A stretch of 64,000 nt of DNA, taken from Pseudomonadota bacterium. Its GTDB lineage: Bacteria > Pseudomonadota > Gammaproteobacteria > Steroidobacterales > Steroidobacteraceae. The stretch spans positions 1-64,000 of the forward strand of contig JAKCDC010000002.1 in the NCBI GenBank assembly GCA_021838635.1. The letters are read 5' to 3'. The notes under the pieces are model-generated. The model saw only the letters and a program-made list of their open reading frames with translations, made no database searches and had not been told where the DNA came from. Position numbers and translations under genes: made by a program. Shown here one piece after another: positions 9,788-18,247 of this stretch (the first letter of the stretch is position 1; each line of letters starts with the position of its first letter).

Positions 9788-9825
9788 GATAATATCAATT
9801 GATATTATATTAATTCAATATTATC
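9788..9825. promoter_or_regulatory. Palindromic operator array upstream of marR
   Basis: A perfect 20-bp palindrome, ATAATATCAATTGATATTAT (9789-9808), is followed by a further inverted element AATATTATC (9817-9825), giving three related half-sites in an AT-rich patch inside GC-rich surroundings. MarR-family dimers bind such palindromes next to their own promoters. The position, 10-47 bases before the marR start, fits autorepression of the efflux operon. Confidence 0.7.
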
Positions 9826-9834
9826 TCTTTACTT

Positions 9835-10332
9835 ATGATCAACGATCCATTTCGCCAGCTGGGCTTCCTGTTCAAGGACGTCAGCCGTCGCTATACGCGG
9901 CGCTTCGAGGAGCGCGCACAGGCGCTCGCGCTGACGTTGCCGCAGTGTCGCGCGCTGATTCATCTGCAGAGCCACGAGGGTGTCAGTCAGAAGCGGCTGG
10001 CAGAACGCTCGGACGTCGATCCCATGACGCTGGTGCGCATCCTCGATCGCATGGAGGCCGACGGGTGGGTGCAGCGGCGTTTCGATCCGGCCGACCGCCG
10101 TGCGCACACCCTCTGGCTCACCGCCGAAGCGGCTCCGGTGCTCGAGCAGATCTGGCGGCTGATCGCCGAGACGCGTGCGGAGATGCTGCAAGGGCTCTCA
10201 GGCGAGGAGCGCACGCAACTGGTGGGATTGCTCGAGCGCGTGCACGCGAATCTGACGGCGCTTCCACCGCTGTCAGCCAATGACGCTAGCGCGCCCGATG
10301 CCGGGCGCAGGTCCACGAGGTCAAACCGATGA
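9835..10332 (+). CDS. MarR family transcriptional regulator of the efflux operon
   Basis: 165 residues with the MarR winged-helix layout: helix pair ending in LPQCRALIHLQSHEGVSQKRLAERSDVDPMTLVRILDRMEADGWVQRR and the wing DPADRRAHTLWLT. No clear Shine-Dalgarno precedes the ATG, and the operator array ends only nine bases upstream, so the mRNA leader must be short. The stop overlaps the emrA start by four bases. It is the likely repressor of the efflux genes, released by a drug or phenolic ligand; the ligand is unknown. Confidence 0.9.
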   Translation: MINDPFRQLGFLFKDVSRRYTRRFEERAQALALTLPQCRALIHLQSHEGVSQKRLAERSDVDPMTLVRILDRMEADGWVQRRFDPADRRAHTLWLTAEAAPVLEQIWRLIAETRAEMLQGLSGEERTQLVGLLERVHANLTALPPLSANDASAPDAGRRSTRSNR

Positions 10333-11429
10333 ACGACTCCGGGCTCGACGACCCGTCCGAGCACCACTCCGAGTCCGCGACGCGCCCGCTGCGCGAGCGA
10401 CTGCGCCGCCCGCTCCTCTGGGGCGTGCCGGCGATCGTGATCGCAGGGGCGGTCTATCTTTACCTCACGAGCGGTCGCTACCAGTCGACCGATGATGCGT
10501 ATCTGCGGGCCGCCGAGGTGCAGATCAGCGCGGACGTCTCCGGACGGGTCGTGCAGGTCGACGTCCACGACAACGAGCGAGTGAAGCAAGGACAGGTGCT
10601 CTTCCGGCTCGACCCGCGGCGGCTGCAAATCGAGGTCGCCGCAGCCCGTGCCCAGTTGGCCGCCGCGCGCCTGACCGTGCGCGCACTGGAAGCGGACTAC
10701 CGCGCCGATCGCGCCGCGCTGCACTCGGCCAAGAGTCGCCAGGCCTATGCGCGGCGCGAGTTCCTGCGCAGCAAACGGTTGCTGAAGATCGGCGTGTCCT
10801 CGCGGTCGCAGTTCGATCGGGCCCGCCTGGCTGTGCAGCAGTCGCAGGCCGCGGTCAGCGCCGCGCGGCAACAGATCGAGGCGGTGCTCGCCCGCCTCGG
10901 CGGCAACCCTGCGTTGCCGGTGCGCGAGCACCCTCAGGTCGCCGAGGCGCAGGCGCTGCTCGATCATGCGCTGCTCGAGATGTCTTACGCCACGGTCCGC
11001 GCTCCGGCGGACGGCATCGTGACGGAAGTCGATCACCTGCAAGTCGGCGGGTACCTGCCGGTCGCCACGCCCGCATTCGTCCTCGTCTCCACGCGCGATG
11101 TGTGGATCGAGGCGGACTACAAGGAAAATCAGCTCACCAACATCCGTCCGGGCAATACGGCAACCGTGAGCATCGATGCGTATCCGGACCACACGTTCCA
11201 CGCTGTCGTTTCCAGCATTACCCCCGGAACCGGCGCGCAGTTCTCCATACTGCCGCCGCAGAACGCGACCGGCAACTGGGTCAAGGTCGTACAGCGGCTG
11301 GACGTGCGGTTGCGCCTGGTCGGGCGCATGCCACCGGTGCGCTCGGGACTGAGTGCCTCGGTGACGATCGATACGCAATCGGGGCCGGCGGCACGCCGCA
11401 CGCCAGGTGCCGCTGCAGCTGCGGGTTGA
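10329..11429 (+). CDS. emrA: EmrA-like HlyD family membrane fusion protein
   Basis: 366 residues: short cytoplasmic tail, one membrane helix (LLWGVPAIVIAGAVYLYL, about 29-46), the lipoyl half STDDAYLRAAEVQISADVSG, a long coiled-coil hairpin rich in Ala/Gln/Arg, the second lipoyl half ATVRAPADGIVTEVDHLQVG, then beta-barrel domains (DVWIEADYKENQLTNIRPG). This is the EmrA/FarA pattern: periplasmic adaptor linking an MFS pump to an outer-membrane channel. Start overlaps the marR stop; emrB starts nine bases after its stop. Confidence 0.92.
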   Translation: MNDSGLDDPSEHHSESATRPLRERLRRPLLWGVPAIVIAGAVYLYLTSGRYQSTDDAYLRAAEVQISADVSGRVVQVDVHDNERVKQGQVLFRLDPRRLQIEVAAARAQLAAARLTVRALEADYRADRAALHSAKSRQAYARREFLRSKRLLKIGVSSRSQFDRARLAVQQSQAAVSAARQQIEAVLARLGGNPALPVREHPQVAEAQALLDHALLEMSYATVRAPADGIVTEVDHLQVGGYLPVATPAFVLVSTRDVWIEADYKENQLTNIRPGNTATVSIDAYPDHTFHAVVSSITPGTGAQFSILPPQNATGNWVKVVQRLDVRLRLVGRMPPVRSGLSASVTIDTQSGPAARRTPGAAAAAG

Positions 11430-11438
11430 ACTGTCCCC

Positions 11439-12965
11439 ATGATGACCGACGCCGAACACAATACGACCCATCGTGTACCGATCACCATCGCGGTGACGCT
11501 GGCGACGATTCTGCAATCGGTCGACACGACCATCGCCAACGTCGCGCTGCCGCATATCGGCGGCGCCATGTCAGCGACGATCGATCAGATGGATTGGGTG
11601 CTGACGTCGTACATCGTGGCCGCGGCGATCGTCACACCGCTCTCGGGGTGGCTGGCCGGTCGGTTCGGCCGCAAGAAAGTACTGCTGATCTCGGTATTCG
11701 GCTTCACGGTGACCTCGGCGCTGTGCGGCATGGCGCAGTCCATTGACCAGATCGTGCTGTTTCGTCTGCTGCAGGGCGGTTTCAGCGCCGGACTGGTGCC
11801 GCTCTCCCAGGCGGTGCTGCTTGACATCAATCCACCCGAACGACACGGGCGCGCGATGGCGCTCTGGGGGCAGGGCGTGGTGCTCGGCCCGATGCTCGCC
11901 CCAGTGCTCGGCGGCTGGCTGACCGACAGCTACAGCTGGCGATGGGTGTTCTACATCAACGTGCCGTTCGGCATTCTCTCGGCGATCGGCATCATCACCT
12001 ACCTGCGCGAGACGCAGAAGCGAAAGTCATCGTTCGATTTCTTCGGCTTCGCCACCCTGAGCCTGGCCGTCGGCGCGCTGCAGATCATGCTCGATCGGGG
12101 TTCGCTGAAGGACTGGTTCGGTTCGACCGAGATCTGGGTCGAGATGGGACTTGCCATCCTCGGACTGTACTGGTTCCTCGTGCATACCTTTACGGCGCGC
12201 GAGCCGTTCGTCAGCCCGAAATTGTTTCGCGATCGAAATTTCAACGCCGGCAACATTTTGATCGTCGTCGTCAGCATGGTGCTGTTTGCGACGCTGGCGC
12301 TGCTGCCGCCGCTGCTGGAGGATCTGCTCGGCTACCCGGTGCTCACCACCGGCATCGCCATGGCGCCGCGAGGCGTGGGGAGTTTCGTTGCGATGTTCCT
12401 CGCCGGGCGCCTGATGGAGAAATTCGACCCACGTATTCTCATCGGCGTTGGTCTGTCGATTGCCTCGCTGTCGCTGTGGAACATGGCGAGCTATTTTTCC
12501 ACCCAGATGCCGCAGTCGCTGATCTGGGGCGAGACGTTTCTGCAGGGGCTTGGCATCGGTTTGACGTACGTCACCATGACGACAGTTGCCTTTACCACCT
12601 TGGCGCCGAAATTCCGCTCGGAAGGCACTGCGGTGTACAACCTGCTGCGCAACATCGGCAGCAGCGTCGGCATTGCCGCAACCAGTGCGCTATTGACGCG
12701 CAACACCCAGGTGATGCACGAGCGGCTGGCCTCGCACATCGTGCCCTATGGTGGGCAGATCCAGCTGCATGCGCCGTTTAGCTTCAATTCGATCGCCGGG
12801 TTGTCCGCGCTCAACGAGGTCGTGACGCGTCAGGCGCGCATGATTGCCTACAACGATGATTTCAAACTGATGTTCGTGATGACGCTCTCGCTGTTTCCGC
12901 TGTTGCTTCTGTTGAAGCCGCGTCGCACTCGCAGCCAGAGCGAAGAACCGCTGGTCATGGAGTAG
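11439..12965 (+). CDS. emrB: EmrB-like MFS multidrug efflux transporter (DHA2, 14 TM)
   Basis: 508 residues, the usual DHA2 length. Motif A reads GWLAGRFGRKKVL; the first helix has TLATILQSVDTTIANVALPHIGG with the conserved Asp; motif C-like GQGVVLGPMLAPVLGGWLTD is present, and hydrophobic segments continue to the C-terminus for about 14 helices. It exports drugs with proton antiport through EmrA and the outer-membrane protein encoded next. Start is one of two adjacent ATGs (11439 or 11442). Confidence 0.93.
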   Translation: MMTDAEHNTTHRVPITIAVTLATILQSVDTTIANVALPHIGGAMSATIDQMDWVLTSYIVAAAIVTPLSGWLAGRFGRKKVLLISVFGFTVTSALCGMAQSIDQIVLFRLLQGGFSAGLVPLSQAVLLDINPPERHGRAMALWGQGVVLGPMLAPVLGGWLTDSYSWRWVFYINVPFGILSAIGIITYLRETQKRKSSFDFFGFATLSLAVGALQIMLDRGSLKDWFGSTEIWVEMGLAILGLYWFLVHTFTAREPFVSPKLFRDRNFNAGNILIVVVSMVLFATLALLPPLLEDLLGYPVLTTGIAMAPRGVGSFVAMFLAGRLMEKFDPRILIGVGLSIASLSLWNMASYFSTQMPQSLIWGETFLQGLGIGLTYVTMTTVAFTTLAPKFRSEGTAVYNLLRNIGSSVGIAATSALLTRNTQVMHERLASHIVPYGGQIQLHAPFSFNSIAGLSALNEVVTRQARMIAYNDDFKLMFVMTLSLFPLLLLLKPRRTRSQSEEPLVME

Positions 12966-12969
12966 TGTG

Positions 12970-14508
12970 ATGGCACGCGCCGGAATGTATGTTCGCCACG
13001 GCAGCTGCCTGCTCATCGCGGCTGCGGCGGCCGGGCTTGGCGGCTGTGCGGTGGGGCCTGCCTTTCATCGTCCGCCGGTACCGGCCGGCGAACACTATCG
13101 TCCCGCGGGCGAACAGGTGCGCGGTGAGCGCGCCCCGTCGAGGGCGTATCGGGAGCGCACAACGCTCGGTCTTGGCGCGAGCGGGCCGTGGTGGCAGTTG
13201 TTCCGCTCCGCGCAGCTCGATGCGTTGGTCCGCACGGCACTTGCCGACAACCATGATGTCGCGGCCGCGCAGGCGGCGCTCCAGCAGGCGCGCGCAGGGC
13301 TTACGGTGGGCGCCGCCGGGCGCTATCCGCAGATCGGCTTCAGTGCCGGGGTCGGACGACAGAAGTACGGCGCTGAATTTCTCGGTCCTGACGCGTTCGC
13401 TCCGTTCAGCTACGTGGCCGGTGGCGTCAGTGTCGCCTATCAGCTCGACTATCTCGGCCAGGTCCGCCGCAGCGTGCAGGAGGCGCGCGCCGCCGAGCAG
13501 TATCAGCACAGTGAACTCGCCGCCACGCGATTGATGCTCAGCGGACAGGTGGCCACCGAGGCGCTCGACATCGCCACGGCCCGTGCCGAAATCCACGCCG
13601 TGCGCAACCTGCTGCGCGAGGATCGCGCGAACCTGAAGCTGGTGCGCGCCGCGGTCGCCGCCGGCTCCGAGCCGCGCCTCGATGTGCTCAGCGCGCAGAC
13701 CCAGCTTGCCAGTGATGCGACGTTGCTGCCGCCGCTGTATCAGCGGCTCACCACCGCGCAGCATGCGCTGGCCGTGCTGCTTGGCCGCACGCCGGCCTCT
13801 TGGCACCGTCCTGACCCGCGCCTGAGCGAGATGCGTCTGCCGACGCAGGTGCCGGTCGCGCTGCCGTCACTCTTGCTGAAGCGCCGTCCGGACATCCTCG
13901 CCGCCGAGGCGCAGCTGCGGGCCGCGACGGCCGCGGTTGGCATCGCGACGGCGAACCTGTATCCGCAGATCTCGCTGAGCGCGACGCTGAGCGAAGAGGC
14001 GCTGCGGCCGCAGCACCTGTTCGATGCCAGCTCGCTCGCCTGGTCGCTGATCTCGGGATTGACGGCGCCACTGTACGAGGGCGGGAAGCTGCACGCCGAG
14101 CGACGCGCGGCGCTTGATGTGCTGCATGAGCGTGCCGAGCTCTATCAGCAGGTGGTGATCAGCGCCTTCGGCCAGGTGGCCGATGCGCTCGATGCGTTGC
14201 GTCACGATGCGCAGCTGCGCGCCGCCGAGCACCGGGCGCTTGTGCTCTCGCGCCGGCGGGTGCGTCTCGAGCGGGCGAGTTACCAGGCGGGTAATTCCGG
14301 TCTGCTACCGGTTCTCGATGCACAGCGTCAGCGCGAACGGGCGCAGCTCGGTCTTCTGGCCGCCGAGCATCGCCAGTACCTCGACACCATCACGCTGATG
14401 TTGGCGGCGGGCGGCCGGGTGACTGCGGCCAGATCGGCCGCCGCCGCCGCAGCCGCGGTCCCTACAGCCCCGAGAGGCTCAGTCCGCCGGACTTCGCCTG
14501 GATTTTGA
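12970..14508 (+). CDS. OprM/NodT-type outer-membrane efflux lipoprotein
   Basis: 512 residues from the ATG at 12970 (a GTG at 12967 is also in frame). The signal peptide ends in the lipobox LGGC (Cys26). The first OEP repeat includes PWWQLFRSAQLDALVRTALADNHDVAAA, and the second includes LPSLLLKRRPDILAAEAQLRAATAAVGIATANLYPQ, the hallmark of the NodT subgroup. It forms the trimeric channel of the EmrAB pump. Its last 47 bases overlap the 3' end of the convergent SPOR-lipoprotein gene; the final residues (after AAAAAVP) are low complexity and probably dispensable. Confidence 0.92.
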   Translation: MARAGMYVRHGSCLLIAAAAAGLGGCAVGPAFHRPPVPAGEHYRPAGEQVRGERAPSRAYRERTTLGLGASGPWWQLFRSAQLDALVRTALADNHDVAAAQAALQQARAGLTVGAAGRYPQIGFSAGVGRQKYGAEFLGPDAFAPFSYVAGGVSVAYQLDYLGQVRRSVQEARAAEQYQHSELAATRLMLSGQVATEALDIATARAEIHAVRNLLREDRANLKLVRAAVAAGSEPRLDVLSAQTQLASDATLLPPLYQRLTTAQHALAVLLGRTPASWHRPDPRLSEMRLPTQVPVALPSLLLKRRPDILAAEAQLRAATAAVGIATANLYPQISLSATLSEEALRPQHLFDASSLAWSLISGLTAPLYEGGKLHAERRAALDVLHERAELYQQVVISAFGQVADALDALRHDAQLRAAEHRALVLSRRRVRLERASYQAGNSGLLPVLDAQRQRERAQLGLLAAEHRQYLDTITLMLAAGGRVTAARSAAAAAAAVPTAPRGSVRRTSPGF

Positions 14509-15169
14509 CCACCGAGCAGCTCTGGCGCGCCCGGCGCAGCGCGGCGCAGGCGGCAAGTGCGCCCGCGTGGCTCATCTGCTGGGAGCGCAGGGTGGTCAGC
14601 TTGTGGGTAGCGGACGGCGCGATCACCTGAACCTGCGTGAGCAGGCTCGCGAAGCGCGACTTCAGCTGCTTGGCGGCGGCGCTTGCCGCGCTGGCCGTGC
14701 GGTAGCGGCCGAGTTCGAGCTGAAAGCCGGCCAGCTTGTCGATTTCAGCCTGAGCCTTGCTCGCTTCGGTCGCATTCGGGAACTGACCGACGAATGCCTC
14801 GTAGGCCGCCACGGTCCCGGTGTGCTGGGCGCTCTGCCAGGCGCTCGCTTCCTTCAGGCTCGTCAGTGCGCCCTGCGCTTCCGCCGTATATGCCCCGTTC
14901 GGGTACTGCGCCAGGTACTGCTGGTAGGACTGCACGGTGCCGGCGCTCTTGGCGCTCTGCCAGGCATGCTGGTCCTGCAGAGATTCGATGCGGTTGCGCG
15001 CCTGCTGTACCCGCGGGTCGTTGGGATGGTGCTGGATGAAGCTGCGGTAAGCGGCCACGGTGCCCTGTGCCGAGGCCTTCTGCCAGTCGGCATTCGGCGA
15101 ACTGCACCCTGCCAGCACGCCGGCGGCGAGCAGGCAGACCCCAAACGATGCAAGCGATGTCTTCTTCAC
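14462..15169 (-). CDS. SPOR-domain lipoprotein with repeats
   Basis: 235 residues. Lipobox LAGC (Cys22). Residues about 27-150 hold three tandem repeats of about 40 residues with the core W-x2-A-x3-GTV-x-(A/S)Y-x2-(F/Y)-x5-P, resembling short helical TPR-like units. The C-terminal 80 residues (FQLELGRYRTASAASAAAKQL...VKIQAKSGG) look like a SPOR domain, which binds denuded septal peptidoglycan. A role in cell-envelope or septum maintenance is inferred. The gene stands alone, with its 3' end overlapping the convergent efflux channel gene. Confidence 0.75.
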   Translation of the reverse strand: MKKTSLASFGVCLLAAGVLAGCSSPNADWQKASAQGTVAAYRSFIQHHPNDPRVQQARNRIESLQDQHAWQSAKSAGTVQSYQQYLAQYPNGAYTAEAQGALTSLKEASAWQSAQHTGTVAAYEAFVGQFPNATEASKAQAEIDKLAGFQLELGRYRTASAASAAAKQLKSRFASLLTQVQVIAPSATHKLTTLRSQQMSHAGALAACAALRRARQSCSVVKIQAKSGGLSLSGL

Positions 15170-15253
15170 GGCACACCCCGCAGGGACGATTCGGGCGCCT
15201 AAACTACCTTAGGCGCCACAAATGTTCCAGGCACGCCACCGCTTGCGCTGCAC

Positions 15254-15832
15254 TCACCGGCAGATTGGCGCGAACGATGGGCGTGGGCCCGTCGGTTCGG
15301 GCCAGCGCTGTGGGCTCTTGCGCAGCTTGGCCACCGGATAGCCCATGCCCGCGACGCGCCGCACCATCGCTTGGTAATCGTGCCGGGAGATCTGCGGCGT
15401 ACGGGCCATGAGCCAGACGTAGTCGCGCGCATCCCGCGCCACGATCACCCGGTTGTAGTGCGGCGAGAGCCACGCGACGATGTACTGCAGGCGCAAGAAC
15501 CAGAAGAGATGAACGTGCCATTCGGCATTGCCGGTGTGACGGACCACCGTGGCGGTCGAGTGGACCGTGTGCAGCCGGGAGGTGAAGCTGCCGCGTCGGA
15601 ATCGAAACACCGTGCAGATCGATCCATCCGGTTCCAGGCGGTAATTTTCGACGGGATTGTAGTCGTCGCGCTCGATATTCGTCGGGATCGCCGCAATCAC
15701 ATACCAGCGGCCAACGTAACGTTTGAGGTTCACGTGTGCCACGGGCGGGATCGGCTTCTCAGCCGCCAGTGTGCGGCAGGCGGCGAGGCTCAGCGCGGCG
15801 AGCAGCATCAGCGCGGCGCGAGCGACCCTCAT
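15254..15832 (-). CDS. blc: Lipocalin (Blc-like lipoprotein)
   Basis: 192 residues from the ATG at 15832, which overlaps the upstream methyltransferase stop by four bases. Lipobox LAAC (Cys19) predicts an outer-membrane lipoprotein. The lipocalin signature (V/L)NLKRYVGRWYVIAAIP, then ERDDYNPVENYRLEPDGSI and the late DYVWLMARTPQIS motif all match bacterial Blc. Blc-type lipocalins bind lysophospholipids or fatty acids. As last gene of the lipid operon, it may carry or store the modified lipids; that is inferred. Confidence 0.88.
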   Translation of the reverse strand: MRVARAALMLLAALSLAACRTLAAEKPIPPVAHVNLKRYVGRWYVIAAIPTNIERDDYNPVENYRLEPDGSICTVFRFRRGSFTSRLHTVHSTATVVRHTGNAEWHVHLFWFLRLQYIVAWLSPHYNRVIVARDARDYVWLMARTPQISRHDYQAMVRRVAGMGYPVAKLRKSPQRWPEPTGPRPSFAPICR

Positions 15833-16926
15833 GAGCGCTCTCCGGCCTGCGGTCGCGCGAATCGGTAATGGGCCACCAACCACTCACTGCCGCCTGCGTA
15901 GCCGAACAGCTCCGCACAGGCCATCCAGAAGATCCGCCAGCGCTCGTACCACAGCCGGGCGTTCGCACCGTAGGCCTCGCGCAGCACCTGCAGCACCTGG
16001 CGGCGCTGCGCGTCCTGGTGTGCGAGCCACAGATTCGCCGTTCGGCTGTAGTGCGTGCCATCGATGAGCCAGCGCTGCTCCAGACGCAGATCGTCCTGAA
16101 AGTGCAGCAGCGTGTCGGCCGCGGGCATCAATCCGCCGGTAAAGAAGTGCCGGCCCAGCCAGTTGTCCGCGCCCCCGGTCTCGAAAGGATACATCAGGGT
16201 CCGGTGGGCGAAGATGTGCGTGAACAGCTTGCCGCCCGGTTTCAGCCACGCCGCGATGCGCTGCATCAGCGCTTCGTGGTTGCGCACGTGCTCGAACATC
16301 TCGACCGATATGCAACGGTCGAAGCGCGCGGTATCAAGAATGAGCGTGTTCACATCGCGGGTGAGGACCTGTACGTTCGTCAGTCCGCGTGCGCGGCACT
16401 GTGCCTCGATGTGGTGCCGCTGACCGTGCGAGTTGGATACCGCGGTGATGCGCGCGTGCGGGAAGCGCTCGGCCATCCACAGCGTCAGTGAGCCCCAGCC
16501 GCAGCCAAGTTCGAGAATCCGCTGTCCGTCGGCGAGTTCCGCCCGCTGCGCGTACAGCTCGAGCATCGCCTCCTCGGCTTCGGCCAGGCTCTGCGCGCCA
16601 TGCGCAAAATAACAGCACGAATACTTCAGACGTGGTCCCAGGCACAATGCGAAGAACGCCGGCGGCAGTTCGTAGTGCTGGGCGTTCGCCGCCTCGGTGT
16701 GGATCGCCACGGCGCTCTGGCGCAGAGCACCGAGTCGCGCACTGAAGCGCTCGGCCTCGAGCGCTGGACCGCCGCAGCTCTCGGTGCGCAGCCGCTGTGC
16801 GCACAGCTGGCGGATCCCGAGGCGCACTAGCGCATCGGGCAGCAGGCCACGCTCGGCGAGCCCGAGCAATCCGGGCGCCGGCCGGTCGCCGGCCAGTTCG
16901 AGGGGGGAAGTCACAACAGTACTCAT
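15829..16926 (-). CDS. Cyclopropane-synthase-family SAM methyltransferase (second copy)
   Basis: 365 residues from MSTVVTSPLEL at 16926; the longer open frame upstream is out-of-frame DUF1295 sequence. The SAM loop is ILELGCGWGSLTLW, followed by CISVEMFEHVRNHEALMQRIAAWLKPGGKLF and HFFTGGLMPAADTLLHFQDDL. This version resembles the coclaurine N-methyltransferase-like branch of the CFA synthase superfamily more than E. coli Cfa. It shares the operon with a more Cfa-like paralog at 18244-19527, so the two probably act at different steps or on different acyl chains. Overlaps both neighbours by four bases. Confidence 0.82.
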   Translation of the reverse strand: MSTVVTSPLELAGDRPAPGLLGLAERGLLPDALVRLGIRQLCAQRLRTESCGGPALEAERFSARLGALRQSAVAIHTEAANAQHYELPPAFFALCLGPRLKYSCCYFAHGAQSLAEAEEAMLELYAQRAELADGQRILELGCGWGSLTLWMAERFPHARITAVSNSHGQRHHIEAQCRARGLTNVQVLTRDVNTLILDTARFDRCISVEMFEHVRNHEALMQRIAAWLKPGGKLFTHIFAHRTLMYPFETGGADNWLGRHFFTGGLMPAADTLLHFQDDLRLEQRWLIDGTHYSRTANLWLAHQDAQRRQVLQVLREAYGANARLWYERWRIFWMACAELFGYAGGSEWLVAHYRFARPQAGERS

Positions 16927-17717
16927 CTCTGGACTCCTGAGGGCGATCGGCCGGGAAACCATGGGAAGAAAATCGACGTGCGGCGCTGATAGTCGCGGTA
17001 ATCCTCGCCCCGCGAGCGCAGCGCCTGCGCCTCGGTCCAGGGCACGCCGCTCAGGTAGCGCAGGAACACGTACATCGTGATCGGACCGAGCCAGGCGAGC
17101 GGCGCGAGCGGGGAGCCCACGGACCATGCCACGTAGGCAAACCAGTGCAGCCATTCGAAGAAGTAGTTCGGATGGCGCGAGTAGCGCCACAGTCCGCTGC
17201 GGCACGTGCGGCCGCGATGCTCGGGGGCGGCGCGAAAGCGCGCGAGCTGACGGTCGGCGAGCGCTTCCCCAAGCACGCCGAGCAGCCACAGCATCGCGCC
17301 GGCGGCGAGCGCGCCGGGCCGCGGATCACGGTTCGCCGCCACCGCTACGAACGGCAGGGCGAACAGCGGCACCGACAGCGCCTGGAACTGGAAGAATCCG
17401 AACCACCGGCGCTGATCGCCTGCCCAGCGGGCGCGCAGCGCCCGGTAGCGGCCGTCCTCTTCCTCATGCCCGACACGCACCGCCAGATGTATCGCCAGGC
17501 GCAACGCCCAACCGCCGCCAAGCAGGGCGAGCAGCACGCGCGCGCTCCGCGCGCCTGTGCCGTTCGCCGCCAGCAGCACGGCGCACACCGCGAGCAGTGC
17601 TGACCAGAGCACATCGGCGATGCCCGCGTTGCGACGGCGTCGCTGCCAGAGCCAGCCGCCGCACATCACCCCTATTGCAAGCCCCCAGAGCAGGCCGAGC
17701 GCCTCGAGTGAATTCAT
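16923..17717 (-). CDS. DUF1295 / steroid 5-alpha-reductase-like membrane enzyme
   Basis: 264 residues from MNSLEALGLL at 17717, a start that overlaps the DUF2878 stop by four bases. It has several membrane helices and the C-terminal signature GLWRYSRHPNYFFEWLHWFAY, followed by EDYRDYQRRTSIFFPWFP, the diagnostic DUF1295/isoprenylcysteine-methyltransferase-like fold. Members reduce or methylate hydrophobic substrates; the NADPH-dependent reductase option is attractive beside a CFA-type enzyme, because reduction of a methylene intermediate yields a methyl-branched fatty acid. That step is inference. Confidence 0.85.
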   Translation of the reverse strand: MNSLEALGLLWGLAIGVMCGGWLWQRRRRNAGIADVLWSALLAVCAVLLAANGTGARSARVLLALLGGGWALRLAIHLAVRVGHEEEDGRYRALRARWAGDQRRWFGFFQFQALSVPLFALPFVAVAANRDPRPGALAAGAMLWLLGVLGEALADRQLARFRAAPEHRGRTCRSGLWRYSRHPNYFFEWLHWFAYVAWSVGSPLAPLAWLGPITMYVFLRYLSGVPWTEAQALRSRGEDYRDYQRRTSIFFPWFPGRSPSGVQR

Positions 17718-18247
17718 GCGGCGCTCCGGGCCGTGGCCGCCGGCAACCAGCGGCGAGCGAGCGTGGTCAGTATCGGCAGCGCTGCGGCCCAGCCGACGGA
17801 CAGAGCGAGTAGGGTCGGCAGCGGGCGCACCGGGAAGATCACCGCGTGCCAGCCGCGCGCGGCTGCCCAGTACGATGCGGGGCCGCCGAGGGCGCCGAGG
17901 GCCGCGGCAAGCGCCGGGCGCGTGTGCAGGTAGCCGAACAGTGGCACGATGGTCAGGCCGAACGAGGCCCATAGTGCGAGCAGCCAGATCGGCGAGGACG
18001 CGAGTGGCCAGGCGGCCGCGTAGCGTATCAGCCCGGCTCGCACCCAGCAGGTCTCCAGGGCCGCGCCGATCAGCAGCGCGAGCGCGAACAACCGCACCTC
18101 GATCGCCCGGCGGTGCGAGATCGCCAGGCGCCAGGCGACGAACAGCGTCCCTGCGCACACCCCTGGCCAGGCCTGCCCGCGCCCGGCGCCGATCACGGCG
18201 GCGAACCAAACCAGTTCGTAGGCGATGAACGTGAGCAGCGTGGTCAC
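17714..18247 (-). CDS. DUF2878 membrane protein
   Basis: 177 residues, about five hydrophobic helices (LTFIAYELVWFAAVIGAG, RLFALALLIGAALETCWV, PIWLLALWASFGLTIVPLFGYL and others). The ETCWVRAGLIRY and PIWLLALWASFGLT segments match the DUF2878 pattern. DUF2878 genes recur beside cyclopropane-synthase, DUF1365 and FAD-oxidoreductase genes in other proteobacteria, which is the only functional clue. Four-base overlaps on both sides place it firmly in the lipid operon. Confidence 0.75.
   Translation of the reverse strand: MTTLLTFIAYELVWFAAVIGAGRGQAWPGVCAGTLFVAWRLAISHRRAIEVRLFALALLIGAALETCWVRAGLIRYAAAWPLASSPIWLLALWASFGLTIVPLFGYLHTRPALAAALGALGGPASYWAAARGWHAVIFPVRPLPTLLALSVGWAAALPILTTLARRWLPAATARSAA

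Noticed and set aside
12967-12969. GTG as start of the outer-membrane channel gene
   Set aside because: The adjacent ATG at 12970 gives a normal lipoprotein signal peptide; the GTG adds only one residue.
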